64,000 nt of DNA from Paenibacillus eucommiae (GCF_017874215.1 NZ_JAGGLB010000017.1:62001-126000), one strand, 5' to 3'. Counted from the stretch's first letter, positions 30,377 to 39,973 are shown. Numbers and translations: made by a program. The notes: generated from the sequence alone by a model not told the origin.

Positions 30377-32257
30377 ATGAAAAAAAGAGCGATTTTCTCA
30401 TTTTTCATTGTATTCACCCTGCTGACATCTTTAACTACACCGGTTTTTGCCTACGACAGTTTATCAACCTGGAAAACCCGATTTGACAACCTTCTCACTG
30501 CCTATGATACATCAGATGGTCATTACGGATGGACCGATACGGCGGACAGTGCATACAGTGGATGGGATGGAACGTATACCCTCAATGGACTTTATCGGAT
30601 GTACAATCTTACAAAACAGACAAGCTATATTGAAAAGTTGAGTCAATACATTAACAATATGTATGGTACCCTTGCAGACACCAATAATGATGGTTATCTC
30701 AGTTGGGGGACAAGTCATTATGCTGGTTCCTATAGGGAGTACGTCGTCCATGTTGGTAATATTGTCAGTGAATGGGCGAATTTTATTTTGACCGTTAGAA
30801 ATGATCCAACCTTAAGTGCAGCAACCAACCCGCAAGGGATCACTTATGGAACCCAAGCCAATCAACTTGAATCCGTTATTAATAGTGATCTAATACCCAG
30901 ATTCGATATTGCATGGTCGGAATACTATAACGAATATTTGGATCATGACGATCCGGGTCATTCTTTGCCGACAAATATGAATATTGGGATGGCAAAAGCA
31001 TTGTATGCCATGGCTCAAGTAACCCCTTCCAAACGTCATTATTTATTATGGGCAGATCTTATCCTCGGAAATTTCAAGAGCCTTCTTACAACGAGTGGAA
31101 GCTCATATACCTGGAACTATTGGGAAAGGAAAACGCCGTCCGACGCCCAATCGGTAAAATTCGAAGATTGGGGGCATGCACCTTTAGATATTGGTGGAGC
31201 TATATCCAACTACATGCGGGGAGGCAGTTTCGCAGGAAGTGATATGACCAAGCTTGGAACTACGGTGAATAGTCTGATGTGGAACGGATCATCAACTGAT
31301 CCATGGCTTTCTTATTATGTAAACGGGTCTGGGGGTTATTCAGGAGAATTTACGCTTGATTTTGGTGACTTGGAAAGATGGAAAAGTGGTATTTGGGCAC
31401 CTTATGAAAAATATCTTTCTCTTCATGGGGGCGGTGGTACTCGTGGTTTTGAAAGTTATGCCACTCTAATGCAACTTCATCCTGGACAGTCTTCGCCGCA
31501 AGCATTTACACTTGGCACACCATCCAGTGGGGCAACGGGTCAGAACACTATTTTAAGCTTCCAATGGCAACCTTCGGTAAACTCAGCAGATTACAGGCTG
31601 CAAATAGCCACAGATAGCAATTTTACTAATATAGTGATAGACAGTGATAAAATAATTTATCCCTATGCTGCAGTATCTGGTCTATCCTATAGTACAACTT
31701 ATTATTGGAGAGTAACTTCAAGGAATATAGCCGGCGCTACTTCTACGACCAGTTCCAGAAGTTTTACTACTAAAGCGGCACCGACTTATACGCTTACTTT
31801 TTCGCATTATGATGACAGAGGCACTACTGCTCCCAAGACATATCATTATAAGCAGGTTTTAGTTGATGGTGTGGTTGTTTGGGAAAAAGATGTGGCAGAT
31901 GATGCCGCAGGAACTTGGTATAACGAGTCCGTTGATATTACTGCTCAAGTCTCAGGGAAGTCAAATGCTGTAATTAAGTTACGTGTCATTGACAAAAAAT
32001 CAAACGGTGGAAATTACAGTGTTAGTGTAAATTGGGATGACTTGGCGATTACCAATAGCGATGCTTTAAATGGAGATTTTGAGGCTTCTAAATTATGGTA
32101 TTTTAGTAAGGCCGGGTCATACTTTACCGGTGCTTATGACACAGTTATCAAACATGGTGGCAATAAATCTTATAAAATAAGTCTGCCTGGTGTTGTAACA
32201 ACCAGTGGGGCAGATTACGGCTCAATTCAGCAAAGAGTTGCTTTACAGGCACCATAG
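30377..32257 (+). CDS. Secreted modular protein: helical toroid, FN3 and beta-sandwich domains, C-terminally truncated
   Basis: The 626-residue protein has a clear signal peptide (MKKRAIFSFFIVFTLLTSL, cleavage near PVFA). An N-terminal helical region (about 25-370) has toroid-like repeats such as DGTYTLNGLYRMYNLTKQTSYI and a DHDDPGHSLPTNMNIGMAKALY loop. A fibronectin-type III domain follows (about 385-475, SADYRLQIATDSNF to YYWRVTSRN), then a beta-sandwich (480-565). At about 575 a carbohydrate-binding-like module starts (LNGDFEASKLWYF), but it stops at VALQAP after only some 55 residues. Family members normally run on past this point, so the 3' end is probably lost. The gene is AT-richer than its neighbours. 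It likely degrades or binds the same polysaccharide outside the cell; I do not recognise the catalytic family. Confidence 0.65.
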   Translation: MKKRAIFSFFIVFTLLTSLTTPVFAYDSLSTWKTRFDNLLTAYDTSDGHYGWTDTADSAYSGWDGTYTLNGLYRMYNLTKQTSYIEKLSQYINNMYGTLADTNNDGYLSWGTSHYAGSYREYVVHVGNIVSEWANFILTVRNDPTLSAATNPQGITYGTQANQLESVINSDLIPRFDIAWSEYYNEYLDHDDPGHSLPTNMNIGMAKALYAMAQVTPSKRHYLLWADLILGNFKSLLTTSGSSYTWNYWERKTPSDAQSVKFEDWGHAPLDIGGAISNYMRGGSFAGSDMTKLGTTVNSLMWNGSSTDPWLSYYVNGSGGYSGEFTLDFGDLERWKSGIWAPYEKYLSLHGGGGTRGFESYATLMQLHPGQSSPQAFTLGTPSSGATGQNTILSFQWQPSVNSADYRLQIATDSNFTNIVIDSDKIIYPYAAVSGLSYSTTYYWRVTSRNIAGATSTTSSRSFTTKAAPTYTLTFSHYDDRGTTAPKTYHYKQVLVDGVVVWEKDVADDAAGTWYNESVDITAQVSGKSNAVIKLRVIDKKSNGGNYSVSVNWDDLAITNSDALNGDFEASKLWYFSKAGSYFTGAYDTVIKHGGNKSYKISLPGVVTTSGADYGSIQQRVALQAP

Positions 32258-32277
32258 TATCATCGTTTTTACCATTA

Positions 32278-32315
32278 AGGCCCCTGCTTTCTCTCTAGTA
32301 GGGGCCTGCTATTAA
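32278..32315 (+). terminator. Terminator-like hairpin after the secreted protein gene
   Basis: AGGCCCCTGCT (32278-32288) pairs with AGTAGGGGCCT (about 32296-32307) followed by GCTATT. The T run is weak. It lies between convergent genes. Confidence 0.5.
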
Positions 32316-32326
32316 CGGAGATGTTA

Positions 32327-34234
32327 TCAACGGAGGATCAGAGGCGGAGTGAAGGGGAGTACTTTGGTTTCCTCCTCGCCGCTTTTATAAGTGAAAACTT
32401 CGATTTTAGCAGCGTCTTCCTCTTCGCCGCTTGCCACTATCTTAAAAGAATGGTTTGCGGTATTTTTCCCGGGTGTAAACATATACCGCATACCGCTGGA
32501 AGCTGCGGGATACCAGTATGCGACGGCGCCCGTTGTCTCATCCAGGATGGCCAAGCTGACGGTCGGCGATTTGTCGGTCGTTTCTTTGATATCGAGCGCC
32601 AAGGTTTCTCCGCTTTTCATCACAAAGGTTTTGCCAATCTGAAGGCCCTGAGAACCGTCGGCGCTTTCGCTGTAAACAGACTTGGGGAGCTTCACGCTTT
32701 TATTGAAAATATCCGTTAATTTGGATTTCTTGTCATAGGCCGTGATGGGTTTGTAGCCTACAATTTCTTCGTTTTTCGTTATGGATAGTTCGAATGCAAA
32801 TTGCTCTGGGGCTAAGATCTCATTGAATACGTAGGCTCCGCGCTGAATGAGCTCGTTCGTAAACGCAGCATGATCATACTTATATTTTTGATCTTTGTTA
32901 TAGTTGTTCAATTCGAATGCGATCTGGCGCGTAATCATGTTTTTAATGACCTTATCATCCTTGTAGGCCGCCGCCTTATCGGCGAAAGCAACCGTTATGG
33001 TGCGGTTTTCTACGAAAAACGTTTTCTGGGTCATGCCGGCAATATCGGGACTGTTTTTGTCCATCCACTGGATCGCCACCTTGTAGTAAGGCTCTGTGCG
33101 GTTAAAATAATCGATTTTCAACCCGTCTTTATCGATATACAGTTCTCCCCAGAACACTCTAACGCTATCTTTGGATATGCCCAGCGTATTTTTAATATTT
33201 TTTTCCAAATTCGCATTTAGATCGTAATAGGTTCGGATTCCCCCGCTGTACTCCGTAATCGGTTGGGGCGCTTTCGCAAACACAACGGAGGAGGAGAAGA
33301 GAGACACGGCCGCGATCATAGTGGCGAACAGGATGCCGGAGAGGGCGGGACTTTTTCCCGTATTTCGGTTCATGATCAGCTTAAATCTTCTGTATAACTG
33401 TTTCTTAGGCTGCGCCAGACCGCTATTGAAGGCAGGAGACGCTTGGGCAGCAAAGTGCAAAATCATTTCGCTATAGTGCTTCTTGTCCATAGGCTTCATC
33501 GTTTTGGACACAGTCTCATCCACGGCGTATTCACAGGCTTCGCTTATATTGGCCAGGGCCAGATAAGAAACCGGATTAAACCAGTGCAGGCAGTTCACTA
33601 TCACGGCGAATAGTTTAAGCCAGGCATCTTTTTGCTTATGGTGAATCAATTCATGCGTTAACGCTAGCTGATATTCCATCGCACTGATGTTCGTTTGGGG
33701 GAACACAATTTGGGGCTTAATGAACCCGATCAGCATAGGCGAATGAACATAGTCGCTGGCCAGCACGTTCAAGCCTCCCGCCTTATCGATCAAGATACCT
33801 TGAAGCGCTTTACGTTTGAAACGAAAGTAACTGAAGAAATAGTAAAAAAGTGCGATGGCAAAACCGCTTATCCAGATGCCGATGATCCATACAGATGCGG
33901 GTAAAACTGGAAAGTTGCCTTTTGAGGCCCCTTCAACGGATGGTGCAGGTTGCTCCAAGGCTTGAACGGATGAAGCTTGTTCCGAGGTTGTCGTCTCAGC
34001 TGCAGCAGCCGGATTTCCGTTAAATGAGGCTGTGACGGTTTCCGGGAATAAGGACTGAGGATAAAGGGCAGGCACGTTTAAACTCAAAGGGACTATAAAC
34101 AGCAGCAGGGAAGACAAACAAACATAATAATACCAGCGCCCTCCGTATTTGGCAGAAAGCCTCGTTTTCAGAAAAATAAGACATAAACTCGCGATACTAC
34201 CAGCAAGAGAAGTCATAAGCAGCCATTTAATCAT
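32327..34234 (-). CDS. BlaR1/MecR1-like M56 family metallopeptidase sensor
   Basis: The 635-residue protein has four or so N-terminal membrane helices and the zinc-protease motif THELIHHKQKDAW (HExxH at about 194-198) with a downstream glutamate in EACEYAVDE. Another membrane helix occurs near residue 300 (GILFATMIAAVSLFSSSVVF). The roughly 310-residue outer C-terminal domain does not show the SxxK penicillin-binding motif of true BlaR1, so the signal is probably not a beta-lactam. The ATG at 34234 overlaps the repressor stop by eight bases, showing translational coupling. By analogy, a signal at the outer domain triggers cleavage of the BlaI-type repressor encoded just upstream. Target genes in this window are not evident. 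Confidence 0.85.
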   Translation of the reverse strand: MIKWLLMTSLAGSIASLCLIFLKTRLSAKYGGRWYYYVCLSSLLLFIVPLSLNVPALYPQSLFPETVTASFNGNPAAAAETTTSEQASSVQALEQPAPSVEGASKGNFPVLPASVWIIGIWISGFAIALFYYFFSYFRFKRKALQGILIDKAGGLNVLASDYVHSPMLIGFIKPQIVFPQTNISAMEYQLALTHELIHHKQKDAWLKLFAVIVNCLHWFNPVSYLALANISEACEYAVDETVSKTMKPMDKKHYSEMILHFAAQASPAFNSGLAQPKKQLYRRFKLIMNRNTGKSPALSGILFATMIAAVSLFSSSVVFAKAPQPITEYSGGIRTYYDLNANLEKNIKNTLGISKDSVRVFWGELYIDKDGLKIDYFNRTEPYYKVAIQWMDKNSPDIAGMTQKTFFVENRTITVAFADKAAAYKDDKVIKNMITRQIAFELNNYNKDQKYKYDHAAFTNELIQRGAYVFNEILAPEQFAFELSITKNEEIVGYKPITAYDKKSKLTDIFNKSVKLPKSVYSESADGSQGLQIGKTFVMKSGETLALDIKETTDKSPTVSLAILDETTGAVAYWYPAASSGMRYMFTPGKNTANHSFKIVASGEEEDAAKIEVFTYKSGEEETKVLPFTPPLILR

Positions 34235-34598
34235 CAGAGTCGACCTCGCGGTTAATGAATTCACGGAGCTCTTCGATATCCTTTTTACTGAGATTCTCAT
34301 CCTTGAATAAAGCGCTGATCAGGCTTTTGGCAGAGCCGTTATGAATGGAGCGAACGAAGCTCTGTGTTTGCATTTTTTGGTATTCTTGTTCACTGATAGC
34401 CGCCCAATATTCAAAAGCGTGGGAGCGCCCGAGCTTGGCAGCATGCAGAGCGCCTTTGTCAATGAGTCTGCCGGCGAGGGTGATAATCGTCGTGGTTTTT
34501 TTATCCGGCAATTTTTCCGCGATTTCTTTGGTGGTTATCCTGCTTCCGCTGGCCCATACCACTTGCATAATTTCCATTTCTGCTTTGGTTATTTGCAT
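34227..34598 (-). CDS. BlaI/MecI/CopY family transcriptional repressor
   Basis: The 123-residue protein is a winged-helix repressor with the BlaI pattern: MQITKAEMEIMQVVWASGSRITTKEIAEKLPDK, KTTTIITLAGRLIDKGAL and a C-terminal dimer helix region (SALFKDENLSKKDIEELREFIN). ATG at 34598 follows AAAAAGGAGGA; an upstream extension of 17 residues overlaps that ribosome site and is rejected. The promoter just upstream carries two TACA-n3-TGTA-like boxes over the -10 element, fitting autorepression. It is coupled to the BlaR1-like protease gene. Confidence 0.93.
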   Translation of the reverse strand: MQITKAEMEIMQVVWASGSRITTKEIAEKLPDKKTTTIITLAGRLIDKGALHAAKLGRSHAFEYWAAISEQEYQKMQTQSFVRSIHNGSAKSLISALFKDENLSKKDIEELREFINREVDSDD

Positions 34599-34623
34599 AG
34601 TAAATGTCCTCCTTTTTGTCGTT

Positions 34624-34669
34624 TCTACAACTTGTTTTTCATTATACAAGATGTAGAAGCGAAAGGCAA
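34624..34669 (-). promoter_or_regulatory. Promoter with BlaI-type operator
   Basis: On the minus strand TTGCCT (plus 34664-34669) and TATAAT (plus 34641-34646) are 17 bases apart, an excellent sigma-A promoter. The dyad CTACATCTTGTA / ACAAGTTGTAG (plus 34624-34657) brackets and overlaps the -10 box. Each half resembles the TACA-n-TGTA boxes of the BlaI/CopY family. Confidence 0.75.
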
Positions 34670-34984
34670 CACATAATCAGTTATCAATCAATCATCAATC
34701 AGATATCAGTTGCGGGTTGATACAAAGAGGTAGGAGAGCCTTGTTTGTTGTTCATTTGAGCTGGGGGGCATCCCATATTTCAGCTTAAACAACCAGGAGA
34801 AATCATAGATGCTCAGGCAGGCTACTTTAAAGGAGGAAAATGGAAGGGCGGCATGGCGACGGAAGGGATAGAGGCTAACTGTGGCAAGGACTTAGGTATC
34901 GGCTGGAAAATTCGCCTAGTGTTGAAGCGCCAGCCGGTACAATCATTTAACTGTAGCAGAAGCGAAAGAGCAAAAAGCAAAACC

Positions 34985-35031
34985 AAAAAGCCCCCAAGCC
35001 AAGGCATACTTCTGCCGCAGCTTGAGGGCTC
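34985..35031 (-). terminator. Intrinsic terminator of the SDR gene at 35038
   Basis: On the minus strand AGCCCTCAAGC pairs with GGCTTGGGGGCT across a loop of about 20 bases, followed by TTTTTGG. The rest of the 34670-35037 gap shows no convincing gene; a 62-codon plus-strand frame at 34853 has weak support. Confidence 0.7.
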
Positions 35032-35037
35032 CGCAAG

Positions 35038-35832
35038 TTAGCCTTGAATCAGAGATTCCCCGCCGTCGATATAGATCTCGGTGCCGCTGATATGGGAGGA
35101 CTCGTTGGACGCGAGGAACAGCACCAGGTCAGCACACTGCTCGATGGAGCCTGCATGTCCTTCCAGAGGCTGATTGCCTTCGGGGAATTCCACAGGAATT
35201 TTCACCTTTTCCAGCTCCGGGGACGTCTCCGTATTTTCACCGATATTGGTATCGATTGCTCCCGGGCAAATAGCATTTACGCGGATTCTGTAGGTGGCAA
35301 GCTCTAATGCCGTCATTTTCATAAAAGCAACTTGTCCCGCTTTACTGGAGCTGTAGGCGCTAGCCCCTGTGTTGGAAAATATGCGATTGCCGTTCACCGA
35401 GCTGGTGATGATGACGCTGCCGCCGTTTTTTTTCAGATGAGGCACTGCGTATTTCAAGGTAAGGAATGTTCCCTTCAAGTTAATCGACAAGGTAGTGTCC
35501 CAGTCCTCAGGGGTCAATTCCTCAAGGGGCGCCCATTTGCCGTTAATGCCGGCATTGGCGAAGACGATATCTATCCTGCCGAACTGCTGGGCAGCTTTGT
35601 TCATGGATCTCTCGACCATTTCAGGCTTGGAGATGTCTGTTTCGAACACCTCGGCTTTTCCGCCTTCCTGTTCGATTTGTTTTTTTACGGCTTCAGCGTT
35701 TTCAACTGTCCGGTCAAGCAGGCAGACGATGGCTCCATGCTGGGCAAGACGGAGGGCAGCCCCCTTGCCGATACCGGAGCCTCCTCCTGTAATGACGGCT
35801 ACTTTCCCTTTTACACGCTGCTGGGTATTCAT
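35038..35832 (-). CDS. SDR family oxidoreductase
   Basis: A 264-residue classical SDR: VAVITGGGSGIGKGAA cofactor loop (residues 11-26), LLDRT at the end of beta-2, FANAGINGKW (NAG motif), the catalytic serine in VIITSSVNG, and YSSSKAG as YxxxK. C-terminal ISGTEIYIDGGESL is also standard. It starts with an AAGGAGCG ribosome site, is alone in its transcription unit, and has its own terminator. Close relatives are annotated as 3-oxoacyl-ACP-reductase-like or glucose-dehydrogenase-like enzymes; the substrate is unknown. Confidence 0.9.
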   Translation of the reverse strand: MNTQQRVKGKVAVITGGGSGIGKGAALRLAQHGAIVCLLDRTVENAEAVKKQIEQEGGKAEVFETDISKPEMVERSMNKAAQQFGRIDIVFANAGINGKWAPLEELTPEDWDTTLSINLKGTFLTLKYAVPHLKKNGGSVIITSSVNGNRIFSNTGASAYSSSKAGQVAFMKMTALELATYRIRVNAICPGAIDTNIGENTETSPELEKVKIPVEFPEGNQPLEGHAGSIEQCADLVLFLASNESSHISGTEIYIDGGESLIQG

Positions 35833-36203
35833 TAGCTGTATCGCTCCTTTACTTTATGGGATGGTCATGCTAGTTGTTATCAGGTTAAGTTCACAAGTTA
35901 TGCTGCCAGGTTAGATGACCAGGTATATCGGATAATTACACATCAGGCCGGTTATTGAAACCATAAGCATAAACGGCTAACCTCATCAACGGTATTCAGG
36001 GACATCGAGCATGTAGTATGGGGCACGGAAATGGAATCATGGAATCGTGGAACACGGTACATGGAATCATGGAACATTCGGACGAGATAGCTGTTAGTTT
36101 TTACCGGTTTTCCGATTTTTATTCGGAGGAAGACGCGGTTGCCCTGGGTTTTCTTATTATGGAACGTTAGATCTGTTGACGCGGATGACTGTTTAAGTCC
36201 ATA

Positions 36204-36256
36204 GAAAAAAGGCAGCTTCAACGGTCTGTCAAGACTATTGAAAGCTGCCTTTTCGT
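36204..36256 (-). terminator. Terminator of the NEAT/SLH operon
   Basis: On the minus strand AAGGCAGCTTTCAA (plus 36239-36252) pairs with TTGAAGCTGCCTTTTTTC (plus 36203-36220). The stem ends in a T run about 45 bases after the SLH protein stop. The rest of 35833-36203 holds no gene I can support, only short repeated ATGGAATCATGGA pieces near 36030-36075. Confidence 0.75.
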
Positions 36257-36300
36257 ACTTATTATAGTTTTACTACGTGTTGGTGCCGGACAAAAATTAG

Positions 36301-39300
36301 TTATTTAACTGCCGCCTTCGTTAACTCCAACAGTCGGATAATGAGCGTGAGCGCTTCGGCTCTGGTGGCTGTTGCGTTTGGATCAAACCGGTTGCCGTTT
36401 TTACCTTCAACTAGACCGGCCTTGGCAACGGCCGCAACTTCCTGCTGTGCCCATGTCGGAATGGATGCGGCATCCGAGAAGGAAAGCGCCGCATTCACAT
36501 CAAGCATGAGACCCGCTGCCCGGGCAATGATGACCGCAAGTTGTGCGCGAGTCAGTTGTCCGCTCGAACGGAATGTCGCGTCCTCATAGCCGCTAATAAT
36601 GCCCGCTGCAACCGCACGGGCCACGTGCGGTTGCGCCCAGCCTGGAATGCTGCTGAAGTCTTGCAGCGATTCTCCATCGCCTTCGCCTTCCAACTGCAGC
36701 GCCCGGCTGATCATGACGGCGAATTCACCGCGCGTTACAATGCCGTTCGGACGGAAGCTGCCGTCGGCGTAGCCGTTCACAATCCCCAGCTTGACCGCTT
36801 GCTCGATGCTGGTTTTCCCCCAATGCGTGGCCGTGTCGGAGAATACGACTGTTGGCGCACCGCTGCCGGTTCCTACTGAATTGCCAGGCTGTGTGTGATC
36901 TCCGCCTTTGCCTTCATCATCCTTGGCTCCAGCATCTTTGGTTCCGTTTCCGGTCCCGGTCCCACTGCCATTCCCTTGATTTCCATTCCCATTATATTCT
37001 TTCTCTTTATCACCATCGGTATTGACATTGCCGCTTACATCTGCTCCAGGTACAGCAGCATCGGCAGCAACTGACGTAGCCGAGGATTCGTCAAATAAAA
37101 CTTGGATGTTGTACGTATGGACATAGTCAAACCCTTTATTCCCCACATTATACCATTCGATATAGACAGTGCCGTTCAGCTTTCCTGTGAGGGAAGGGAG
37201 TGTAAAAGATGTCACCCTTGTATTCTTGGCCGTATTTTGACTGACGACGTTTTCGCTGCTGCCGTTGATGCTAAAGTTTTTGATTTCATAGCTTTGCTTG
37301 ACGACGAACTTGACGGTGCGGCTGCCTCCCTGCACCTGGACAAGCGCCTGACTGACTACATAGTCATGGGCCATAGAATTGGATTCTTTACCGTTCTCCA
37401 ATATACGGAAGTTCATGTAGTAGTTTCCGTCGGCAGGGTATACGGGCGCATTAGGATTTGTACCCGAGCCATTGCCTGGGCCATTACCGGGACCGTTGCC
37501 TGGACCATTGCCGGGGGTGGACGGCGTGTCTGACTCAGGGATTTTAGCAGCCTTAAGCTGCTCAATAGCTGCTGTCAGGAGCTCCAGTGACATTTGGGTC
37601 TGCTGCTGGGTAGCTTCAACTTTGGTCGCCACTTTGCCAGCCTCCGTCAGCGCGAGTTGCAGTGTCGTTTTCGCAGCTTGCGGGTACTCACCCGGATTGG
37701 TGCCGACTACGGCGGTACGGTTGAGTGTTGTCGCTGCAGCTATCGCCTCTTGCAGAGCCCGATTGTCAACACCATTAATGTTGAAGCGAATGTCATATGT
37801 TTCATCATGAATTTGCCCCGGGCCTCTGGGGGTTACAACCCTAACCTTGGCGCTAAGAAGGCTTGTAAAGTCATTGACGCTGAACGCTACCACACGAGTA
37901 TTGGCAGTTGTATCCTCACTTATGACTTGAACATCCTCGTAAATTCCATTTCCGCGATCAATTTTCAACTCTTTGATGGTTGAGCTATCTTTAATAGTAA
38001 ACGATATGGTTGCTTGCCCACCGGCGGATGTTTCAATTTTGGCCGGCTTCAGGAAGTACGCGTCCATAGAGGAGAAGGTGTCCTGTGTGGCATGAGCGAC
38101 AGTAAAGTTCTTTTCGTATACCTTCTGCCCTTGAAGCAGCGTTACAGCTTGCTGCAGTTGTTGTGCGGCCTGGGTCAGCTCGCGTCTGATTGCAATCGGA
38201 TTGGCCGTCACTTCAGAGGCCGCACTAATAGCTGTTGCAAGCTGCTCAATTGCCGATTCCGGGTATAGACCTGCGCTGCTCTCGTCCGTAGCCTCATCCA
38301 GCAAATCTTGTGCAGCTGCAAGCTGTGCTTTCAATGACTCAGCCTGCTCCACATTGAAGTTAAGAATGACGGTCTTGTCAAGGAGCGTGTTATCGAACCA
38401 GAATTGCACAATGCCGCTTGTGAACATTTCAGGTACCAGCGAATTGGGAGCATTTCGCAACATAATCTGGCATGTAACGATGTCATTGTCCTCATCATAC
38501 GAGATGACAGGGCAGGCCTGTTGTGTCCCCAAACTTCCGTTGGCAGCCTTCAAATCCCCTGTGTTTGGCGGGGTGCTTGCCCGGATTCTGCCGTTGCCTG
38601 CTGTAGATACAGGTTGAGTTAGCAACTCCTTTATGTTGCGTAGAACAAGGCGAATATGCTGCCGATTGGAAGCATAGTGATCTACTTCCAGATCCAAATA
38701 TTTCTCATAAACAGACTTGCTCACAGTAGGATTATTCAGAACATCGACATCCATCACAGCCATCTTGATAGTGGAGCGAGTGGCTCTATTTGCCTCAATG
38801 TCGTTCAGATATTGCTGCAGCTGCTCATAGGCGGCATCTACTTGCTGCTGAGTGGCCTGTGCATTATTGAGAACATCGGTGGCTTGAGCAATGCGGTTTC
38901 CTAACTGAGTTCTGGAATTTTCAGGGGACCGGGGATATTCCCCTTCGCTTATTAAATTAGTAGCAACAGCCCCGCTAACATTCGGACCGCCTATGACTTC
39001 TCCTACAATTTTTATTTTTGAGTGCAGCTCGCTGGCGGTGTCCAGTAGTGCCGACAAAAGGCTCTTGTCGACAACAATGCGCAGCTGTTCAACTTGCTTC
39101 AGGGCACTGTCCAACTGCGCATAAGCTGCGGATATTTGGCTTGAAGTCTGGTAAGATGAATTTGCAATAAATTCAGCGAACGTGATGTTAGTCTCCAGAT
39201 ACTGTTTGCTTCCGGATGGATAATAACCGTGACCGCTACCCTCCTCGAAAGTGGCATATACCGATTTGGCGACCGTTATGAGATCCCGGAGCTCGTTAAG

Positions 39301-39876
39301 AGTTCTAACGGCAGGTTCGCCGCCACTTCCCGGATCTTCCGGGAACACATAAGGCAATGTGCTGGTATCCAGCTCAAGTTGTATGTTGTACCAATGATCG
39401 TAACCATTCGGTGGAATTTCAGGAATAACAATATGAACCAAAATATCTTGTTTGCTTGTCAGATCGGCGAGATCAAAAGAAACCCTCGCATGCTCGGAGT
39501 CATTGTTGATAAAAACTTTTTCAGCATCCTTGTAACCGGCAATGCCTTCTACTGTTTCATTTACAATGCTGGCTTTGTTGTGTCCGGCCATCCTGGTCAT
39601 AAAGCTGTGAAAAACACCGTATGTAGTGAATTCATTAGAAAATCGGTAGGTTCCATTGTTTACAACAAGTTTTCCTGTATTCACCAACGCATACGTTTGG
39701 ACTCTGGAATCGTTGGATGTAGAATCTTCTAAATAACGAAAGCTTATATTATATTCACCATTGGGCACTATTTTTTCTGCTGCTGCGCTTGCTGATTGTG
39801 CCCCGACTCCTGTTAAAGTTGCGAATAAGATAATGGAGAGCATAATCGATATTATTTTTTTTAGTTTTTCGCTCAC
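36301..39876 (-). CDS. Cell-surface heme-binding protein with four NEAT modules and three SLH domains
   Basis: The 1191-residue protein starts with a signal peptide (to about residue 32). NEAT modules lie near residues 36-177, 368-508 (divergent), 590-700 and 811-930, and helical FIVAR-like spacers lie near 190-360, 510-585 and 700-780. A GNGPGNGPGNGP linker, an Asn/Gly-rich linker and three SLH repeats (1012-1185) follow. The heme-ligand motif YxxxY is YDHWY at 159-163 in module 1 and Y918/Y922 in module 4. Module 3 has His in the first position (HDETY, 690-694). SLH domains would hold the protein on secondary cell-wall polymer, replacing the sortase anchor of staphylococcal Isd proteins. 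It probably strips heme and passes it inward. GTG start with AGGAG upstream; second gene of a Fur-regulated unit. Confidence 0.9.
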   Translation of the reverse strand: MSEKLKKIISIMLSIILFATLTGVGAQSASAAAEKIVPNGEYNISFRYLEDSTSNDSRVQTYALVNTGKLVVNNGTYRFSNEFTTYGVFHSFMTRMAGHNKASIVNETVEGIAGYKDAEKVFINNDSEHARVSFDLADLTSKQDILVHIVIPEIPPNGYDHWYNIQLELDTSTLPYVFPEDPGSGGEPAVRTLNELRDLITVAKSVYATFEEGSGHGYYPSGSKQYLETNITFAEFIANSSYQTSSQISAAYAQLDSALKQVEQLRIVVDKSLLSALLDTASELHSKIKIVGEVIGGPNVSGAVATNLISEGEYPRSPENSRTQLGNRIAQATDVLNNAQATQQQVDAAYEQLQQYLNDIEANRATRSTIKMAVMDVDVLNNPTVSKSVYEKYLDLEVDHYASNRQHIRLVLRNIKELLTQPVSTAGNGRIRASTPPNTGDLKAANGSLGTQQACPVISYDEDNDIVTCQIMLRNAPNSLVPEMFTSGIVQFWFDNTLLDKTVILNFNVEQAESLKAQLAAAQDLLDEATDESSAGLYPESAIEQLATAISAASEVTANPIAIRRELTQAAQQLQQAVTLLQGQKVYEKNFTVAHATQDTFSSMDAYFLKPAKIETSAGGQATISFTIKDSSTIKELKIDRGNGIYEDVQVISEDTTANTRVVAFSVNDFTSLLSAKVRVVTPRGPGQIHDETYDIRFNINGVDNRALQEAIAAATTLNRTAVVGTNPGEYPQAAKTTLQLALTEAGKVATKVEATQQQTQMSLELLTAAIEQLKAAKIPESDTPSTPGNGPGNGPGNGPGNGSGTNPNAPVYPADGNYYMNFRILENGKESNSMAHDYVVSQALVQVQGGSRTVKFVVKQSYEIKNFSINGSSENVVSQNTAKNTRVTSFTLPSLTGKLNGTVYIEWYNVGNKGFDYVHTYNIQVLFDESSATSVAADAAVPGADVSGNVNTDGDKEKEYNGNGNQGNGSGTGTGNGTKDAGAKDDEGKGGDHTQPGNSVGTGSGAPTVVFSDTATHWGKTSIEQAVKLGIVNGYADGSFRPNGIVTRGEFAVMISRALQLEGEGDGESLQDFSSIPGWAQPHVARAVAAGIISGYEDATFRSSGQLTRAQLAVIIARAAGLMLDVNAALSFSDAASIPTWAQQEVAAVAKAGLVEGKNGNRFDPNATATRAEALTLIIRLLELTKAAVK

Positions 39877-39931
39877 TTGAGTAATTCTCCTGTCTTAGTC
39901 TAATTTGAAGCATAAAAGATAATGCACAAGA

Positions 39932-39973
39932 GCAGAGTACAAAAGCTTTACGAATAAAGCTTCCGTACTCTGC
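39932..39973 (-). terminator. Hairpin between the two leftward NEAT genes
   Basis: GCAGAGTAC plus AAGCTTTA pair with TAAAGCTT plus GTACTCTGC around a four-base loop, a stem of about 17 pairs with a two-base mismatch. No long T run follows on the minus strand, so it is more likely an mRNA-stabilising or partial termination hairpin than a full terminator. Confidence 0.55.

Noticed and set aside
34853..35041. 62-codon plus-strand ORF in the blaI-SDR gap
   Set aside because: It crosses the SDR terminator and has low-complexity basic sequence, without support from a family.
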